A stretch of DNA of 64,000 bases, taken from contig CAMBZZ010000003.1 of assembly GCA_945872615.1 (NCBI GenBank), forward strand, positions 159,251 to 223,250. Reading direction: 5' to 3'. The notes under the pieces are model-generated. The model did not search any database. It had not been told where the DNA came from and was given only the letters and a program-made list of their open reading frames with translations. The translations under genes and the position numbers were made by a program. Numbering within the stretch: the stretch's first letter is position 1; the number at the start of each line of letters is the position of its first letter. This document shows, one piece after another, positions 16,979-26,786 of the stretch. Origin of the DNA: an uncultured Clostridia bacterium (lineage in GTDB: Bacteria; Bacillota; Clostridia; Christensenellales; UBA3700).

Positions 16979-18513
16979 TTCTCTTGTTTTGGCTCTTGCG
17001 TATCTTCTTGCTCGTCAATACCTTCTTGCTCCGTCGATTGCTCTTGCGATATAACTTCGTTTGACGTTGGTTGTACTACCCTAGCGGCAGGCGCTTTTTT
17101 CTTGAACAACTTTTTGACTATGCCAACCAAGCCTACGATAAGTTGATACAAATCTCTATGCTTGATGATAGCGATGACGGCAATAATGCCAAGTTGAACG
17201 CCGTAATATATCCAAAGATTGAGTCCGTTGCTCTTGAGTATAAATATAGCTTGTCCCAATACCAACAGCAAAACGACTGCTTCTCTTATCCAATTAACTT
17301 TGATGTCGGAATACTTTTGGGTGTCGATAATACGAATGAGCGTAATGACGAAATAGCTGACGATACTTGCGACCAACGACCCCACAATGCCCCACAGCCA
17401 CGTCAGCAAGACCGCCAAAACCACGTTGACCAATGCCCCTATAAGCGTAGAAACCATAACCATCTTGGACTTGAGCGCCGCTCCGTAGTATGCACCGAAA
17501 AACGCCGTATAACAGCTGAGTATCGCCGTAAAAATAGGCAAGGCGGAATATCTCCACGTGTCCGCAAACTCTCCTCTAAGCAAAAACGACGACAAAAACG
17601 GCAATATGAGCAACAACCCGCAAGCCACGACTTGCAAAAAGAGAGAGTATACTCTAAACACGTCGCTGTTAAACTTACCTCTATCGCTCTGCGTGATTGC
17701 TTTGACGGAAGATATGGTCCACGCTTGCAAGAATATCGTGCCGAAAATGTTGATAAACGACGCCATTTTGGAATTGGCAACAAATACGCCTGCGGCAGCC
17801 GTCCCCGCAAAATAGATAAGTATATATCTGTTGACTACTTGGACAAACCACCAACTGAGGTTGTTGGGAATAAGCGGAAGCGCGTAACGAAGCATCGGCT
17901 TGATTACTTCTTTGTCCCAATTACGGAAAGAAAGTCCTTTGTACACTCCGCCCACAGTAAACAATATCAACAAGGACGACGCGTAACCGCACAACATCGC
18001 CAACATATAGCCCTCTCCGCCCCATCTTAGTTTGTAGACGAAAATCGCGGTGGAGATAGCTAGCGCGACGGCTTGAACAATTCCGCTGACGGCAAAGGTC
18101 TTGACCCTACCTGTGCCCCTCACGTATTGTCCCCACACGTTGGAGAGTGCAACGCACACGAACAGCAACGCAAATAAAATACAATAGCGATAATTGAGAA
18201 AAATACTTGCTATACCCGAGCCCAGTGCGATAAGGAAAAAACCAGCCACAACTATAATCATAGTGGACGAGATGACTTTCTTTTGGTCAACGTCGTCTTT
18301 CATACTAAATCTAAACACAGCGTCTTGCAATCCCAAAGTCAATATAGGCAAAAGCAATTCGACGAGGCTGACGAGCGATTCGCTGAGCCCGTAATCGGAT
18401 TTCGTCATGACACCCGTTACGAGAGGCATCAAAAAGAATTGGATAAGCTTGACGCTAAAACTACCTATTGCGAATATCACCGTATTTTTGGTCAAGTTTT
18501 TCACTTCACTCAT
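16975..18513 (-). CDS. wzx: Wzx-type polysaccharide flippase
   Basis: 512 residues with about 12-14 membrane spans, beginning LTKNTVIFAIGSFSVKLIQF, which is typical of the polysaccharide-transporter branch of the MOP superfamily. It flips undecaprenyl-linked repeat units across the membrane. After the last span (about residue 455) come a basic stretch (VKKLFKKKAPAARV) and an acidic glutamate/glutamine-rich tail of about 30 residues, which is unusual. It overlaps wzy by 8 bases and ends inside the internal licD promoter. Confidence 0.9.
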   Translation of the reverse strand: MSEVKNLTKNTVIFAIGSFSVKLIQFFLMPLVTGVMTKSDYGLSESLVSLVELLLPILTLGLQDAVFRFSMKDDVDQKKVISSTMIIVVAGFFLIALGSGIASIFLNYRYCILFALLFVCVALSNVWGQYVRGTGRVKTFAVSGIVQAVALAISTAIFVYKLRWGGEGYMLAMLCGYASSLLILFTVGGVYKGLSFRNWDKEVIKPMLRYALPLIPNNLSWWFVQVVNRYILIYFAGTAAAGVFVANSKMASFINIFGTIFLQAWTISSVKAITQSDRGKFNSDVFRVYSLFLQVVACGLLLILPFLSSFLLRGEFADTWRYSALPIFTAILSCYTAFFGAYYGAALKSKMVMVSTLIGALVNVVLAVLLTWLWGIVGSLVASIVSYFVITLIRIIDTQKYSDIKVNWIREAVVLLLVLGQAIFILKSNGLNLWIYYGVQLGIIAVIAIIKHRDLYQLIVGLVGIVKKLFKKKAPAARVVQPTSNEVISQEQSTEQEGIDEQEDTQEPKQEN

Positions 18514-20068
18514 TGCTGCCTCCTTCTACCGCAGGCGTCTGTTCCGCCACGTTGCCTCTCTTGACCACTCTAGGCGGAAAATTGAAGAGATAACTGAACA
18601 CTTTAAACAAGACGAACGACGCCATAAGGTAAATAAAATCGGAAAACCAACTTAAAAGTCCCGATCTCGGGAATCCCGTAAGCTTGTAGGCAAAAAACAA
18701 CGCTATTGCCGATAGATAAACCTTCTTACTTTGCAAATTGACGGTGGATATTCTGCCGATAATGGCGCCCAAACACAAACCTGCGACAGCCACGCCGCCC
18801 AGTCCCGAAACAAACCACACCTCGGCAACGTAGGACGAGCCCATTCCGTGTCCACTGACGTACAATTCGGGGCTGACTATATACGACAACCAATGTTCGA
18901 AAGAATCGGTTTGCTTGAGGTATTCTACGCCTTGTCCTACGCTCTCCGGCGTTGCAACGCCAAATAGCGACAATACCTTTTTGAAAACGGCGTTGTTGGT
19001 AAAGGCTTCTTTGAGAGGCGAAAAGACGTGCTCGATAGCCGACTTGGGGAATAGATCTCCCTTGTCTATGACGTTGGCGATAGTGGAATCCGATCCGCCC
19101 GTAGACGTTATGAAATCCTTTAACATGCCGAGCAGTCCGCCCGCCGACCCGCCGCTTTCCGAACGCATAGCTTCGACAAAATAGAACAACACCATAAGCC
19201 CGACGCCCAAAAAGATTATCTTGACAAGATTGATATATCTGAACTCCCTTTTGTACGCCTTGCTAAACGTAAACGCATACCAAACGATAAACAACGCCGT
19301 CTGCGCCACCATTATTCTTCTGCCTTGCAACAGTTGAACGCCGCCCTGCACCACGAAAAACATCAACAGCGCGGTTATCCTTTCCCACTTGGTAGGGTTG
19401 GAAGATAATAGCAACAGTACCATACCCATAAACAAATAGTTGCCTATCTTGAAAATAGTAGGTACGTCGATGTTGACGGTATATCCTTCGGTATAAGACA
19501 AGTCTTTCTTGGCAAGAACTATCATTAATTGCATCACCACGGCGCACGCAAAAGTCACGACGGTAAGAACCTTAAGAATAAACACGTTGTTCTTTCGGTT
19601 GACTTGCTCGTAAGGGTTGAGGCGCGGAATCTCCATTTGCTTATCGGAAGGCAAACGATATTGACGGAACAATCTATATCCTAAATAACTAAATAACAGA
19701 GATAAATAGATTGCGTTGTTAAAAATGCAATATTGATCGGGAGTGAGCGTAGTCAAAACAAAGGTGTGCGTCGTATAAAACGCTACGCCCTCGATATATT
19801 TGACGACCTTTTGTCCCATAAGAAAAATGAAAAAGCAAGCGTAAAAAGCAAACAACAAAAAGTGTCTGTTGAGATTGTTGAATATAGTAAAGCATATTAG
19901 CAACAACCACAAAACGTAGAGATTGAAAAACATGACTTCGCCAAAATCGTAATTGTCGAAAGCCGTCAAAAGAACGGAAAAAATCACTTGCACCACAGCG
20001 CTTGCAATTATGAGCCAATCTATTACGCCTACTATAGGCTTGTTTTTTTCGTAACCTCTTATTCTCAT
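18506..20068 (-). CDS. wzy: O-antigen/capsule repeat-unit polymerase (Wzy-like)
   Basis: 520 residues, highly hydrophobic (about 12 spans), with a large non-membrane loop around residues 300-400 (SESGGSAGGLLGMLKDF, GGSDSTIANVIDK, GHGMGSSYVAEVW), as in O-antigen polymerases. It polymerises flipped repeat units on the outer face of the membrane. The ATG overlaps the stop of the preceding glycosyltransferase (ATGA). Family placement rests on topology, loop and locus, since Wzy sequences are very divergent. Confidence 0.82.
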   Translation of the reverse strand: MRIRGYEKNKPIVGVIDWLIIASAVVQVIFSVLLTAFDNYDFGEVMFFNLYVLWLLLICFTIFNNLNRHFLLFAFYACFFIFLMGQKVVKYIEGVAFYTTHTFVLTTLTPDQYCIFNNAIYLSLLFSYLGYRLFRQYRLPSDKQMEIPRLNPYEQVNRKNNVFILKVLTVVTFACAVVMQLMIVLAKKDLSYTEGYTVNIDVPTIFKIGNYLFMGMVLLLLSSNPTKWERITALLMFFVVQGGVQLLQGRRIMVAQTALFIVWYAFTFSKAYKREFRYINLVKIIFLGVGLMVLFYFVEAMRSESGGSAGGLLGMLKDFITSTGGSDSTIANVIDKGDLFPKSAIEHVFSPLKEAFTNNAVFKKVLSLFGVATPESVGQGVEYLKQTDSFEHWLSYIVSPELYVSGHGMGSSYVAEVWFVSGLGGVAVAGLCLGAIIGRISTVNLQSKKVYLSAIALFFAYKLTGFPRSGLLSWFSDFIYLMASFVLFKVFSYLFNFPPRVVKRGNVAEQTPAVEGGSNE

Positions 20069-21168
20069 CTTCCCTTGTAATCGTCAAGAATCAAGTCTTG
20101 GAACTTGGTGACCATAGAAGTCAGGTCGAGCCCTTGGCTCTTCATCAAATCCACCCTATCGCTATTCTTACGCGACTGTACGGTGCCGATAGCACGCGCC
20201 CAAGCCTCCGCGTCTTGGCAAGGCAAATAGGTTATCTCGTCAAAGGACGGATTTTTGACCGTGTCGGACACGAAACAATCTAAGCCGTTGGCATAGGCTT
20301 CGACGACGCTGACGCAATAGCCTTCGCTGAGCGACGGTAAAACGAACGCGTCGTAAGAGTTGAGTATAGCCGCAACGTCCTTGCGCATGCCCAATAACAG
20401 CACTCTGTCTTGCAATCCCTCGGCTTGGATAATTTCGTCAAATCGTTGGTGCAATTCCCCTTCTCCGACTATGACGAGCAGATATTGCGGAGCTACTTTT
20501 TTGATTGCCTCTATCAAAACTTTTTGGTTTTTGATAGGTACTAGGCGACCTACCGTGCCTATTACTATTTTGTCTTGCCATCCAAAGTTGTCGTGGTATT
20601 GCGCCCTCAGCTCGTCGTTATATCGATATGCCTCAAGATCTATGGCGTTGCCCAAGATAGTAACCTTTTTGCCCCTTAGCTTGGACTCGTCGTAAAAATA
20701 CTTGGCTGAGTTGTCGGAACAAGACAAGGCTATGTCGAGTTGCTTGTAAAATCTGCGTTGATTGACGCGCTCTATTATTCTAAAAATCGCACTCTTCAAA
20801 GCTCCGTACTCTATGCTCTCGCCGTGAGAATGCGCTATCGTCCTAACGCCGTACTTCTTAGCCAAATCGAATATAATCATATTGACTTTGCTGGTGTTGT
20901 TGACCCAGACGTAGTCGAACTTACCCTCCGCAAATATCTTACTTAGCTGCTTTTTGTAAGCGAAAGGATTGCTACCGAAAGGTGTGATTTTGAAGGACGC
21001 AAAGCCTTCTTGCGCAATTATCGCCTCGTAGACCGAATCGTGGGTAAACAACACGACGGGCTCGAATAAGTCCCTATCTATCTTGGTGAGGATATTGTTG
21101 ATTACGGCGCCCGTACCGCCCAAACCGCTCGATATGCCGTCAACTAATATCTTGATTTTTTTGTTCAT
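20065..21168 (-). CDS. Glycosyltransferase family 4
   Basis: 367 residues from the ATG at 21166-21168 (GGAGG five bases upstream; a longer frame reads through the RBS). The GT-B fold is indicated by DGISSGLGGTGAVI near the N-terminus, GTVGRLVPIKNQKVLIEAI mid-protein, and the nucleotide-sugar site FVLPSLSEGYCVSVVEAYANG (about 285-305) with its E-x7-E-like pattern. Retaining transferase, likely adding one sugar to the lipid-linked repeat unit. Donor and acceptor cannot be told. Confidence 0.9.
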   Translation of the reverse strand: MNKKIKILVDGISSGLGGTGAVINNILTKIDRDLFEPVVLFTHDSVYEAIIAQEGFASFKITPFGSNPFAYKKQLSKIFAEGKFDYVWVNNTSKVNMIIFDLAKKYGVRTIAHSHGESIEYGALKSAIFRIIERVNQRRFYKQLDIALSCSDNSAKYFYDESKLRGKKVTILGNAIDLEAYRYNDELRAQYHDNFGWQDKIVIGTVGRLVPIKNQKVLIEAIKKVAPQYLLVIVGEGELHQRFDEIIQAEGLQDRVLLLGMRKDVAAILNSYDAFVLPSLSEGYCVSVVEAYANGLDCFVSDTVKNPSFDEITYLPCQDAEAWARAIGTVQSRKNSDRVDLMKSQGLDLTSMVTKFQDLILDDYKGR

Positions 21169-21169
21169 A

Positions 21170-22108
21170 TCAACCTCCAAACTTAGCAACTATTTTGGCA
21201 ACGCCGTTGCCAAACATACAACCCGTTACGGCAAGTTTTCGCTTGAATCCCATATTCTTGCTGTGGATATAGGTGCGATAATTTTGTCTGACTATCTTGC
21301 CGTATTCCGCAACTATATCTCGCTCACACGACGTGCCGTATTTGAGAGCTTTGAGATAAAATGCGAGATAACCCTTGAGAAGATGCTCCTTGGCTACGTC
21401 CTTGTTGGCTTCGGAGGCACGTTCTATTATCTTCTCGCGTACTTGCAAGTCAAAAAAGTGATTGTCTTTGACAACGCCGTGCGATATTGATTGCACGTTT
21501 TGATAATAGAAATATCCCGCGTAGTTGCTCTCGACGATTGACCCTGCCTTGGTGACGACTTGATAGATAAAGTCTTGGTCTTCCGCCATCTTCAAACTCT
21601 CGTCAAACCTCGTATCGCCAATCAAACTCTTAGGAAACATATATCTAACCACGCAATATAGATTGTTGTTGACCAGTAAATATCTCTCCACGTCGTCATC
21701 TACAACCCGTATATCGTTGGAATAGCGAAAATCTACCCTTTCATCAAAGGTTGTCCACTCCATTTTGGCTACTTGCGCTCCGCTCTCGTCAATATTGCCT
21801 ATTAACGTAGCGACCATCCTCTCGTCTATATAGTCGTCGCTGTCTACGAAACAAATATAATCGCCGCTCACCCTATCCAAGCCTGCGTTTCTAGCGCTGC
21901 TAAGTCCGCCGTTGGGCTTGTCTATCACTATCACTCTGTCGTCTTGTGAAGCGTATCGATTGCACAGTTCAAGCGAGCCGTCGGCACTGCCGTCGTTGAC
22001 GAGTATCACTTCGATTTCGCGATAGGTCTGTCCCAAAACGCTGTCGAGACACCTCGGCAAATACTTCTCAACGTTGTACACCGGAATTATTATGCTTACT
22101 TTTTTCAT
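21170..22108 (-). CDS. Glycosyltransferase family 2
   Basis: 312 residues. GT-A fold: VSIIIPVYNVEKYLPRCLDS, EVILVNDGSADGSLE, NAGLDRVSGDYICFVDSDDY with the DxD-type SDD (about residue 94). It most resembles capsule and exopolysaccharide GT2 enzymes (EpsJ/WcaA type). It overlaps the next upstream gene by four bases, and the GT4 gene starts 1 base after its stop. Sugar specificity is unknown. Confidence 0.92.
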   Translation of the reverse strand: MKKVSIIIPVYNVEKYLPRCLDSVLGQTYREIEVILVNDGSADGSLELCNRYASQDDRVIVIDKPNGGLSSARNAGLDRVSGDYICFVDSDDYIDERMVATLIGNIDESGAQVAKMEWTTFDERVDFRYSNDIRVVDDDVERYLLVNNNLYCVVRYMFPKSLIGDTRFDESLKMAEDQDFIYQVVTKAGSIVESNYAGYFYYQNVQSISHGVVKDNHFFDLQVREKIIERASEANKDVAKEHLLKGYLAFYLKALKYGTSCERDIVAEYGKIVRQNYRTYIHSKNMGFKRKLAVTGCMFGNGVAKIVAKFGG

Positions 22109-23130
22109 TTTTTCTCCTTATACTTGCCTGCCGTCGCCAAACCTACCCAAGTGCCAAGTCCGTAAGATATATGCAATATCGGGAACAAAAACGGCAAAGT
22201 TATAAGCCCCAACGGCGTCTTGTAGTCTATTACGCTCTTGAGAGTAAGCAACAAGTCGCATAGTATATACGCCCCCACTCCGCAAGCAAAAGGCAGTCCG
22301 AGCCACCACAGCCGAGCAAAATCCACTATTGCGGGGATTAGCAGAGCCGTAGCCACTAACAAGCCCAATACGAATAGCATAGGCACGAAATGATAGAGCG
22401 AAAACATCTTGGGCGTCTTGATTGCACTAGCTACGCCTATCCACTTGCCGTTGCCGAATTTTTGCTTGACCATGCCCTTGAAGGTTGGGCGCGTCTGGTA
22501 TTGAGAGAGTATCTCTCCGCTCTTGCAAATCTTGTAGCCCGCCTGCCTGATGCGATAGTGCATATCGTTGTCTTCCGCTCTTAGCAATCTTTCGTCAAAC
22601 TTGCCCACCTTGTCAAAAACTTGCTTTTTGTAGCATGCGTGCGCCACCGTCTTGACGTATTCTTTGGTGGTTTCTCTACGATAACCCGCTATGCCCGCGC
22701 CGAACATAGAGTTCTCAGCCATAAGCAAAACTCGCTTACTCGCCTTGGAAGAGTTGATAATATTGATACGCCTGCCACCGCAAACGTCCTCTCCGCTCTC
22801 TATGCACTCCACGTTTTTGGCAACGAAATCGTCGGGAATCAATGCGTGCGCGTCAACTCTAATGATAATCTCGCCGTCAGCGTTGTCCACGACTACGTTC
22901 CAACCCGAAGGCTGAACTCTGCCTACGTTGTCCAAAACCTTGATAGACCAATACTCGCCGTGCTCTTGCGCAAAGCGTTGCATCATGCCTTTGGTATCGT
23001 CGGTCGAGCCGCTGTCTACCAAAATAATCTGCGTGTCTTGCTTGGGATAGGTCTGCGACAATAAATTGTCGAACAGCGCCGATATATTGTCTTGCTCGTT
23101 GAGAGCAATGATGCCTACTGTTACTTTCAT
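22105..23130 (-). CDS. ExoA-like glycosyltransferase family 2 with membrane C-terminus
   Basis: 341 residues. The N-terminal GT2 domain shows VGIIALNEQDNISALFDNL, ILVDSGSTDDTKGM, NADGEIIIRVDAHALIPDDF (DxD as VDAH) and LLRAEDNDMHYRIRQAGY. The C-terminal third (about 240-330) has three or four membrane spans. The architecture matches ExoA of succinoglycan synthesis. It lies 15 bases after the initiating sugar transferase gene, so it probably acts early in repeat-unit assembly at the membrane. Confidence 0.9.
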   Translation of the reverse strand: MKVTVGIIALNEQDNISALFDNLLSQTYPKQDTQIILVDSGSTDDTKGMMQRFAQEHGEYWSIKVLDNVGRVQPSGWNVVVDNADGEIIIRVDAHALIPDDFVAKNVECIESGEDVCGGRRINIINSSKASKRVLLMAENSMFGAGIAGYRRETTKEYVKTVAHACYKKQVFDKVGKFDERLLRAEDNDMHYRIRQAGYKICKSGEILSQYQTRPTFKGMVKQKFGNGKWIGVASAIKTPKMFSLYHFVPMLFVLGLLVATALLIPAIVDFARLWWLGLPFACGVGAYILCDLLLTLKSVIDYKTPLGLITLPFLFPILHISYGLGTWVGLATAGKYKEKK

Positions 23131-23145
23131 ATTATCCTCTCGTGA

Positions 23146-24000
23146 TTATTGTGGTTGTTCTACGTCGGTAGAGCCTTGGTCGTCTCGGTCAATAGCAGTA
23201 TCTTCTACCATCGGCGTACTATCTGTTTGTGAGTTGTCGTCAGCCGTCGGCGCGTCGTCAACATGAGCGTCGTCAACCGTCGGCGCATCGGTATCGTCCA
23301 CCTCGATATTATATTTTTTGCCGAGCACGGCAAAGACCGTCATAAACATCGTCTTGACGTCGCGCCAAAAGCCAAAGCTCTCGATAGAATAGAGGTTGTA
23401 CTTCATCTTGAGTGGCAAAACTTGCTCGACGTAAGCCTTGTCGGTGTCTTCGGCACCCGCCAACAGCTCGTCTTCGTCCTTGAAACATATACTGGCAAGG
23501 CTGGTTACTCCCGCAGGCAAAAGTAAAGTCGCCATCATCTTAGGAGTGTATTGCGCTACGTATTTTGGCACTTCGGGTCTTGTGCCTACGAAGGTCATAT
23601 CCCCCTTGAGCACGTCGATAAGCTGACTGATTTCGTCAAGGCGCAATTTCCTAATGCGCTTGCCCACGCGAGTGATTCTGCAGTCGCCTTGCGTGGTGAC
23701 TTGCGAGCCCTTGTCAGCGTCTTGCACCATGGTGCGGAATTTGTGTATCCTAAACTGCCTGCCGTATTGAGTGACGCGTACTTGCCTATAAAATACCGGA
23801 CCTTTGGAGTCGACTTTGATTGCTATAGCCAACACCAAAAATATCGGCGACAAAAGCACGAGCATAAAGAGAGAAACGACTACGTCAAACAGCCTTTTGA
23901 AAAACAAGCTCGCTCTCTTGGTCTTGAGAAGGTCGTAATAGCGTTTTACTTCTTCACACTTCATTTGCTCGGGCAATTCTTCCCATTTTTTCAATTTCAT
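23146..24000 (-). CDS. Undecaprenyl-phosphate sugar-1-phosphate transferase (initiating)
   Basis: 284 residues from the ATG at 23998-24000 (GGGGGAG upstream; the longer frame contains this RBS). A single membrane hairpin (about 35-57) is followed by the bacterial sugar transferase core: KVDSKGPVFYRQVRV, FRIHKFRTM, LRKLRLDEISQLIDVLKG and MTFVGTRPEVP. It starts the surface glycan by loading sugar-1-phosphate on the lipid carrier. From about residue 235 there is an acidic low-complexity tail with repeated VDDA/PTADD units. First gene of the glycan operon. Confidence 0.92.
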   Translation of the reverse strand: MKLKKWEELPEQMKCEEVKRYYDLLKTKRASLFFKRLFDVVVSLFMLVLLSPIFLVLAIAIKVDSKGPVFYRQVRVTQYGRQFRIHKFRTMVQDADKGSQVTTQGDCRITRVGKRIRKLRLDEISQLIDVLKGDMTFVGTRPEVPKYVAQYTPKMMATLLLPAGVTSLASICFKDEDELLAGAEDTDKAYVEQVLPLKMKYNLYSIESFGFWRDVKTMFMTVFAVLGKKYNIEVDDTDAPTVDDAHVDDAPTADDNSQTDSTPMVEDTAIDRDDQGSTDVEQPQ

Positions 24001-24387
24001 TGCGCTCCCCCTTGTCAAAGTCAACTATATTATATAGTCGGTATCGATATTTCGTTACGCTTTGCTTGGCGTGACTACTGCCACGGACAATCTTGGATAT
24101 TGCCGCCTATAAGCCGTCGTGCCACGTGGGCAATATTACTTACCCCGTTACTCTATAGACGCTCAACCCTATACTGTCTTATTTAATATTGTACCATTGC
24201 TACTTGCTTTTTGCAATAGTTTTATAATTATTAAAATATAGGATAATATATTTAGAAATATTTATTGATATTTGACGCGCGTAATATATATTATCGAATA
24301 TATTTTTCTCAGGCGCCGTTGCCGTGTTCGTCTATCTACCTTTGGCAATATTTGTAAAAAATCAAGTCAACAATTTTTGATTTTGTA
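24001..24387. other. AT-rich divergent intergenic region
   Basis: Separates the glycan operon (minus) from the DUF1846 gene (plus). A TATAAT-like box near 24030-24036 on the minus strand could belong to the glycan promoter, but no convincing -35 is seen. From 24180 the sequence is very AT-rich with many AATATA runs. No gene. Confidence 0.5.
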
Positions 24388-24416
24388 TTGGAAAAATCGC
24401 CTAGTTATGTTATAAT
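24388..24416 (+). promoter_or_regulatory. Promoter of the DUF1846 gene
   Basis: TTGGAA (24388-24393), 17 bases, TATAAT (24411-24416), with ATGT just before the -10. Confidence 0.75.
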
Positions 24417-24448
24417 ATGTAATTGAGTAATTATCCAAAGAGGAATAT

Positions 24449-25939
24449 ATGTATAAGATAGGTTTTGACAGCAAAAAGTATTTGCAAATGCAGTCGCAAA
24501 AGATTAGCGAAAGAATCGATATGTTCGGTGGCAAGTTGTATCTGGAGTTCGGCGGAAAGCTATTCGACGACTTCCACGCCTCGAGAGTGCTACCCGGCTT
24601 TGCTCCCGACAATAAGCTCGTAATGTTGCAAACGCTCAAAGATAAGGCGGAGATAGTCATCGTCATCAACGCGCTGGACATAGCCAAAAACAAACTACGC
24701 GCCGACCTAGGCATAACCTACGACGCCGACGTGCTTAGACTTATCGATATATTCCGTAGCAAGGGCTTGTTCGTAGGCTCGATAGTGCTGACACAATATG
24801 ACGAAAACAATACTCCTGCCCGCACCTTCCAACAAAAAGTGGAAAAGTTGGGCATCAAAGTCTATCGCCATTACTATATCAAAGGCTACCCTAACAATAT
24901 TCCGCTCATCGTCAGCGACGAGGGCTTTGGTAAAAACGAATACATAGAGACTACCCGTCAGTTGGTGGTAGTTACCGCTCCCGGTCCCGGAAGCGGAAAA
25001 ATGGCAACTTGCCTATCGCAACTCTACCACGACTACAAGAGAGGCGTCAAAGCGGGATACGCCAAGTACGAGACCTTCCCTATATGGAACTTGCCTCTCA
25101 ACCACCCCGTCAATATTGCCTACGAAGCGGCTACCGCCGACCTCAAGGACAACAATATGATTGACCCTTGGCACCTCAGCGCATACAACCAAATCGCCGT
25201 CAACTACAATAGAGATATAGATATATTCCCCGTGCTCAACACTTTGTTCGAAAACCTTATGGGAGAGTCGCCTTATAAGTCGCCTACCGATATGGGCGTA
25301 AATATGGCGGGCTACGCTATATGCGACGACGAGGCGTGCAGCGAGGCTTCGAAACAAGAGGTCATTAGAAGATATTACAAGGCTATGGTGGCAGAGCGCC
25401 AAGGCAACGGATCGGACGAAGAAGTGCAAAAAATCAAGTTGCTGATGGACAAACTCGGCATCACTACCAAGGATAGAGACGTGGCAGTGGTGGCTGAAGA
25501 AATAAGCCGAGAAAAGCAAACGCCAATATGCGCAATAGAACTCGCGGACGGCAAAGTCGTGACGGGCAAATACTCCGACCTCATGTCAAGCGCGGCATCG
25601 ATGCTGCTCAACGTGCTCAAAGAATTGGCGCACATTGACGACGATATTAACCTCATCTCGCCTATCACCATAGAGCCGATACTCAAACTAAAGCGAGAAG
25701 TACTCGGAGAAGATAACCCGAGACTACATACCGACGAGGTGTTGATTGCCCTATCTATATCCGCGGCAACCAGCGACGTGTCCAAAAAGGCTATCAAACA
25801 AATCAAGAAGTTATTTGGTTGCGAAGTACACTCCACCACGATATTGTCGCCCGTGGACGAAAAGACCTTTAGAAAGTTTGGTCTCAACGTGACGAGCGAC
25901 CCTGTGTACAACACCAAAAAGACTACGGCAAAATATTAA
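24449..25939 (+). CDS. DUF1846 family protein
   Basis: 496 residues, full length for DUF1846, a conserved cytoplasmic Firmicutes/Actinobacteria family of unknown function. Recognisable blocks: KIGFDSKKYLQMQS at the start, LYLEFGGKLFDDFHASRVLPG, VVTAPGPGSGKMATCLSQLY (a glycine-rich loop, about 172-191) and FPIWNLPLNHPVN. The GPGSGK loop suggests nucleotide or phosphate binding, but no activity is established. The gene stands alone with its own promoter and terminator. RBS AGAGGA lies before the ATG. Confidence 0.93.
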   Translation: MYKIGFDSKKYLQMQSQKISERIDMFGGKLYLEFGGKLFDDFHASRVLPGFAPDNKLVMLQTLKDKAEIVIVINALDIAKNKLRADLGITYDADVLRLIDIFRSKGLFVGSIVLTQYDENNTPARTFQQKVEKLGIKVYRHYYIKGYPNNIPLIVSDEGFGKNEYIETTRQLVVVTAPGPGSGKMATCLSQLYHDYKRGVKAGYAKYETFPIWNLPLNHPVNIAYEAATADLKDNNMIDPWHLSAYNQIAVNYNRDIDIFPVLNTLFENLMGESPYKSPTDMGVNMAGYAICDDEACSEASKQEVIRRYYKAMVAERQGNGSDEEVQKIKLLMDKLGITTKDRDVAVVAEEISREKQTPICAIELADGKVVTGKYSDLMSSAASMLLNVLKELAHIDDDINLISPITIEPILKLKREVLGEDNPRLHTDEVLIALSISAATSDVSKKAIKQIKKLFGCEVHSTTILSPVDEKTFRKFGLNVTSDPVYNTKKTTAKY

Positions 25940-25966
25940 ATCGTTGGAAAGATAACTAAAAATAGC

Positions 25967-25994
25967 AAAAAACTCGATACGTATCGAGTTTTTT
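25967..25994. terminator. Terminator with TCGATACGTATCGA palindrome
   Basis: A-run, perfect palindrome CTCGATACGTATCGAG (25973-25988), T-run; usable from both strands. The same core recurs in two other terminators of this window. Confidence 0.9.
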
Positions 25995-26004
25995 GCTTTA
26001 TTGA

Positions 26005-26662
26005 TTGAGATTGCAACTTGTTGTTGGAGATTGCCAAGTTACGCTTCGTTCCACCACAATGACACACTACTTGATTGAATATACAACGCAATGACAAATG
26101 TAGACAACCCTTCCACCACCTTTGGTGGTCCCCCTCCCCTTGCACAGGGGCGGCTTTTTAAGCGGTTGAGATTGCCACACTTCGTCTTTGCTATCGCAAA
26201 ATGCAAGCAACGCAATGATAATGGGGCAATCCCTCCGTCTTGGCATAGGCGACTTGCTCACGGTGGAGATGCGAGCAAGACAAGGAGAGTGAAGATTGGG
26301 CGATAGGAGCGTACTTAGGTGTACGTGACTGAGTGCAAACGCAAACTTGACACAGTATTGCGAAGTATATCCGCCGTGAGACACCCTTTACACGTTCGCT
26401 CACCGTCACTTGGACTCGATTGCACTTTTTGTGCAATCATCGTTTATCGTTTGGCTCGCTCCCTATCTACGACCAGTCGTAAATCTGCGGCGCACGACCT
26501 ATCGGTCGTTTGCGCAGATTTAGTCGTACTCTAATAGGATATTATAGGATTTAACAACCCTTCCACCGCTACCGCGGTCCCCCCTTCCCTTGCACAGGGA
26601 CGGCTTATTTAAGGATTGAGATTGCCACGTCACTTTGTTCCTCGCAATGACACACCACACTT
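26005..26662. repeat. Composite repeat array 3
   Basis: Gene-free. Holds GAGATTGCC...CGCAATGACA units (26005-26093, 26166-26220, 26616-26652) and two AACCCTTCCACC...GGTCCCCC units, each followed by a CCCTTGCACAGGG hairpin (26105-26152, 26550-26603). It also has a large hairpin (AAATCTGCG near 26479 pairing with CGCAGATTT near 26514, with an inner ACGACC/GGTCGT stem) and 124-bp copy C. Reading frames here mirror the repeats. Confidence 0.75.
26257..26380 (-). repeat. 124-bp inverted-end element, copy C
   Basis: Ends CTCACGG (26257-26263) and CCGTGAG (26374-26380). The core GGAGCGTACTTAGGTGTACG lies at about 26306-26325. Nearly identical to copies D and E. Confidence 0.88.
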
Positions 26663-26786
26663 TTGACGGTGGAGATGCGAGCAAGACAAGGAGAGTGAGG
26701 ATTGGGTGATAGGAGCGTACTTAGGTGTACGTGACTGAGCGCAAACGCAAACTTGACGCAGTATTGCGAAGTATATCCGCCGTCAA
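26663..26786 (-). repeat. 124-bp inverted-end element, copy D, supplying the fucosidase stop codon
   Basis: Ends TTGACGG (26663-26669) and CCGTCAA (26780-26786). The fucosidase gene runs into it from the right, and its TGA (26783-26785) is the TGA of the element's TTGACGG end. Confidence 0.88.

Noticed and set aside
24300..24714. 115-codon minus-strand frame at the start of the DUF1846 gene
   Set aside because: Antisense to a well-conserved gene start, and it lacks an RBS.
26067..26436. Overlapping frames of 80-105 codons on both strands
   Set aside because: Their peptides are translations of the 124-bp element and neighbouring repeats, recurring near 28192-28628.
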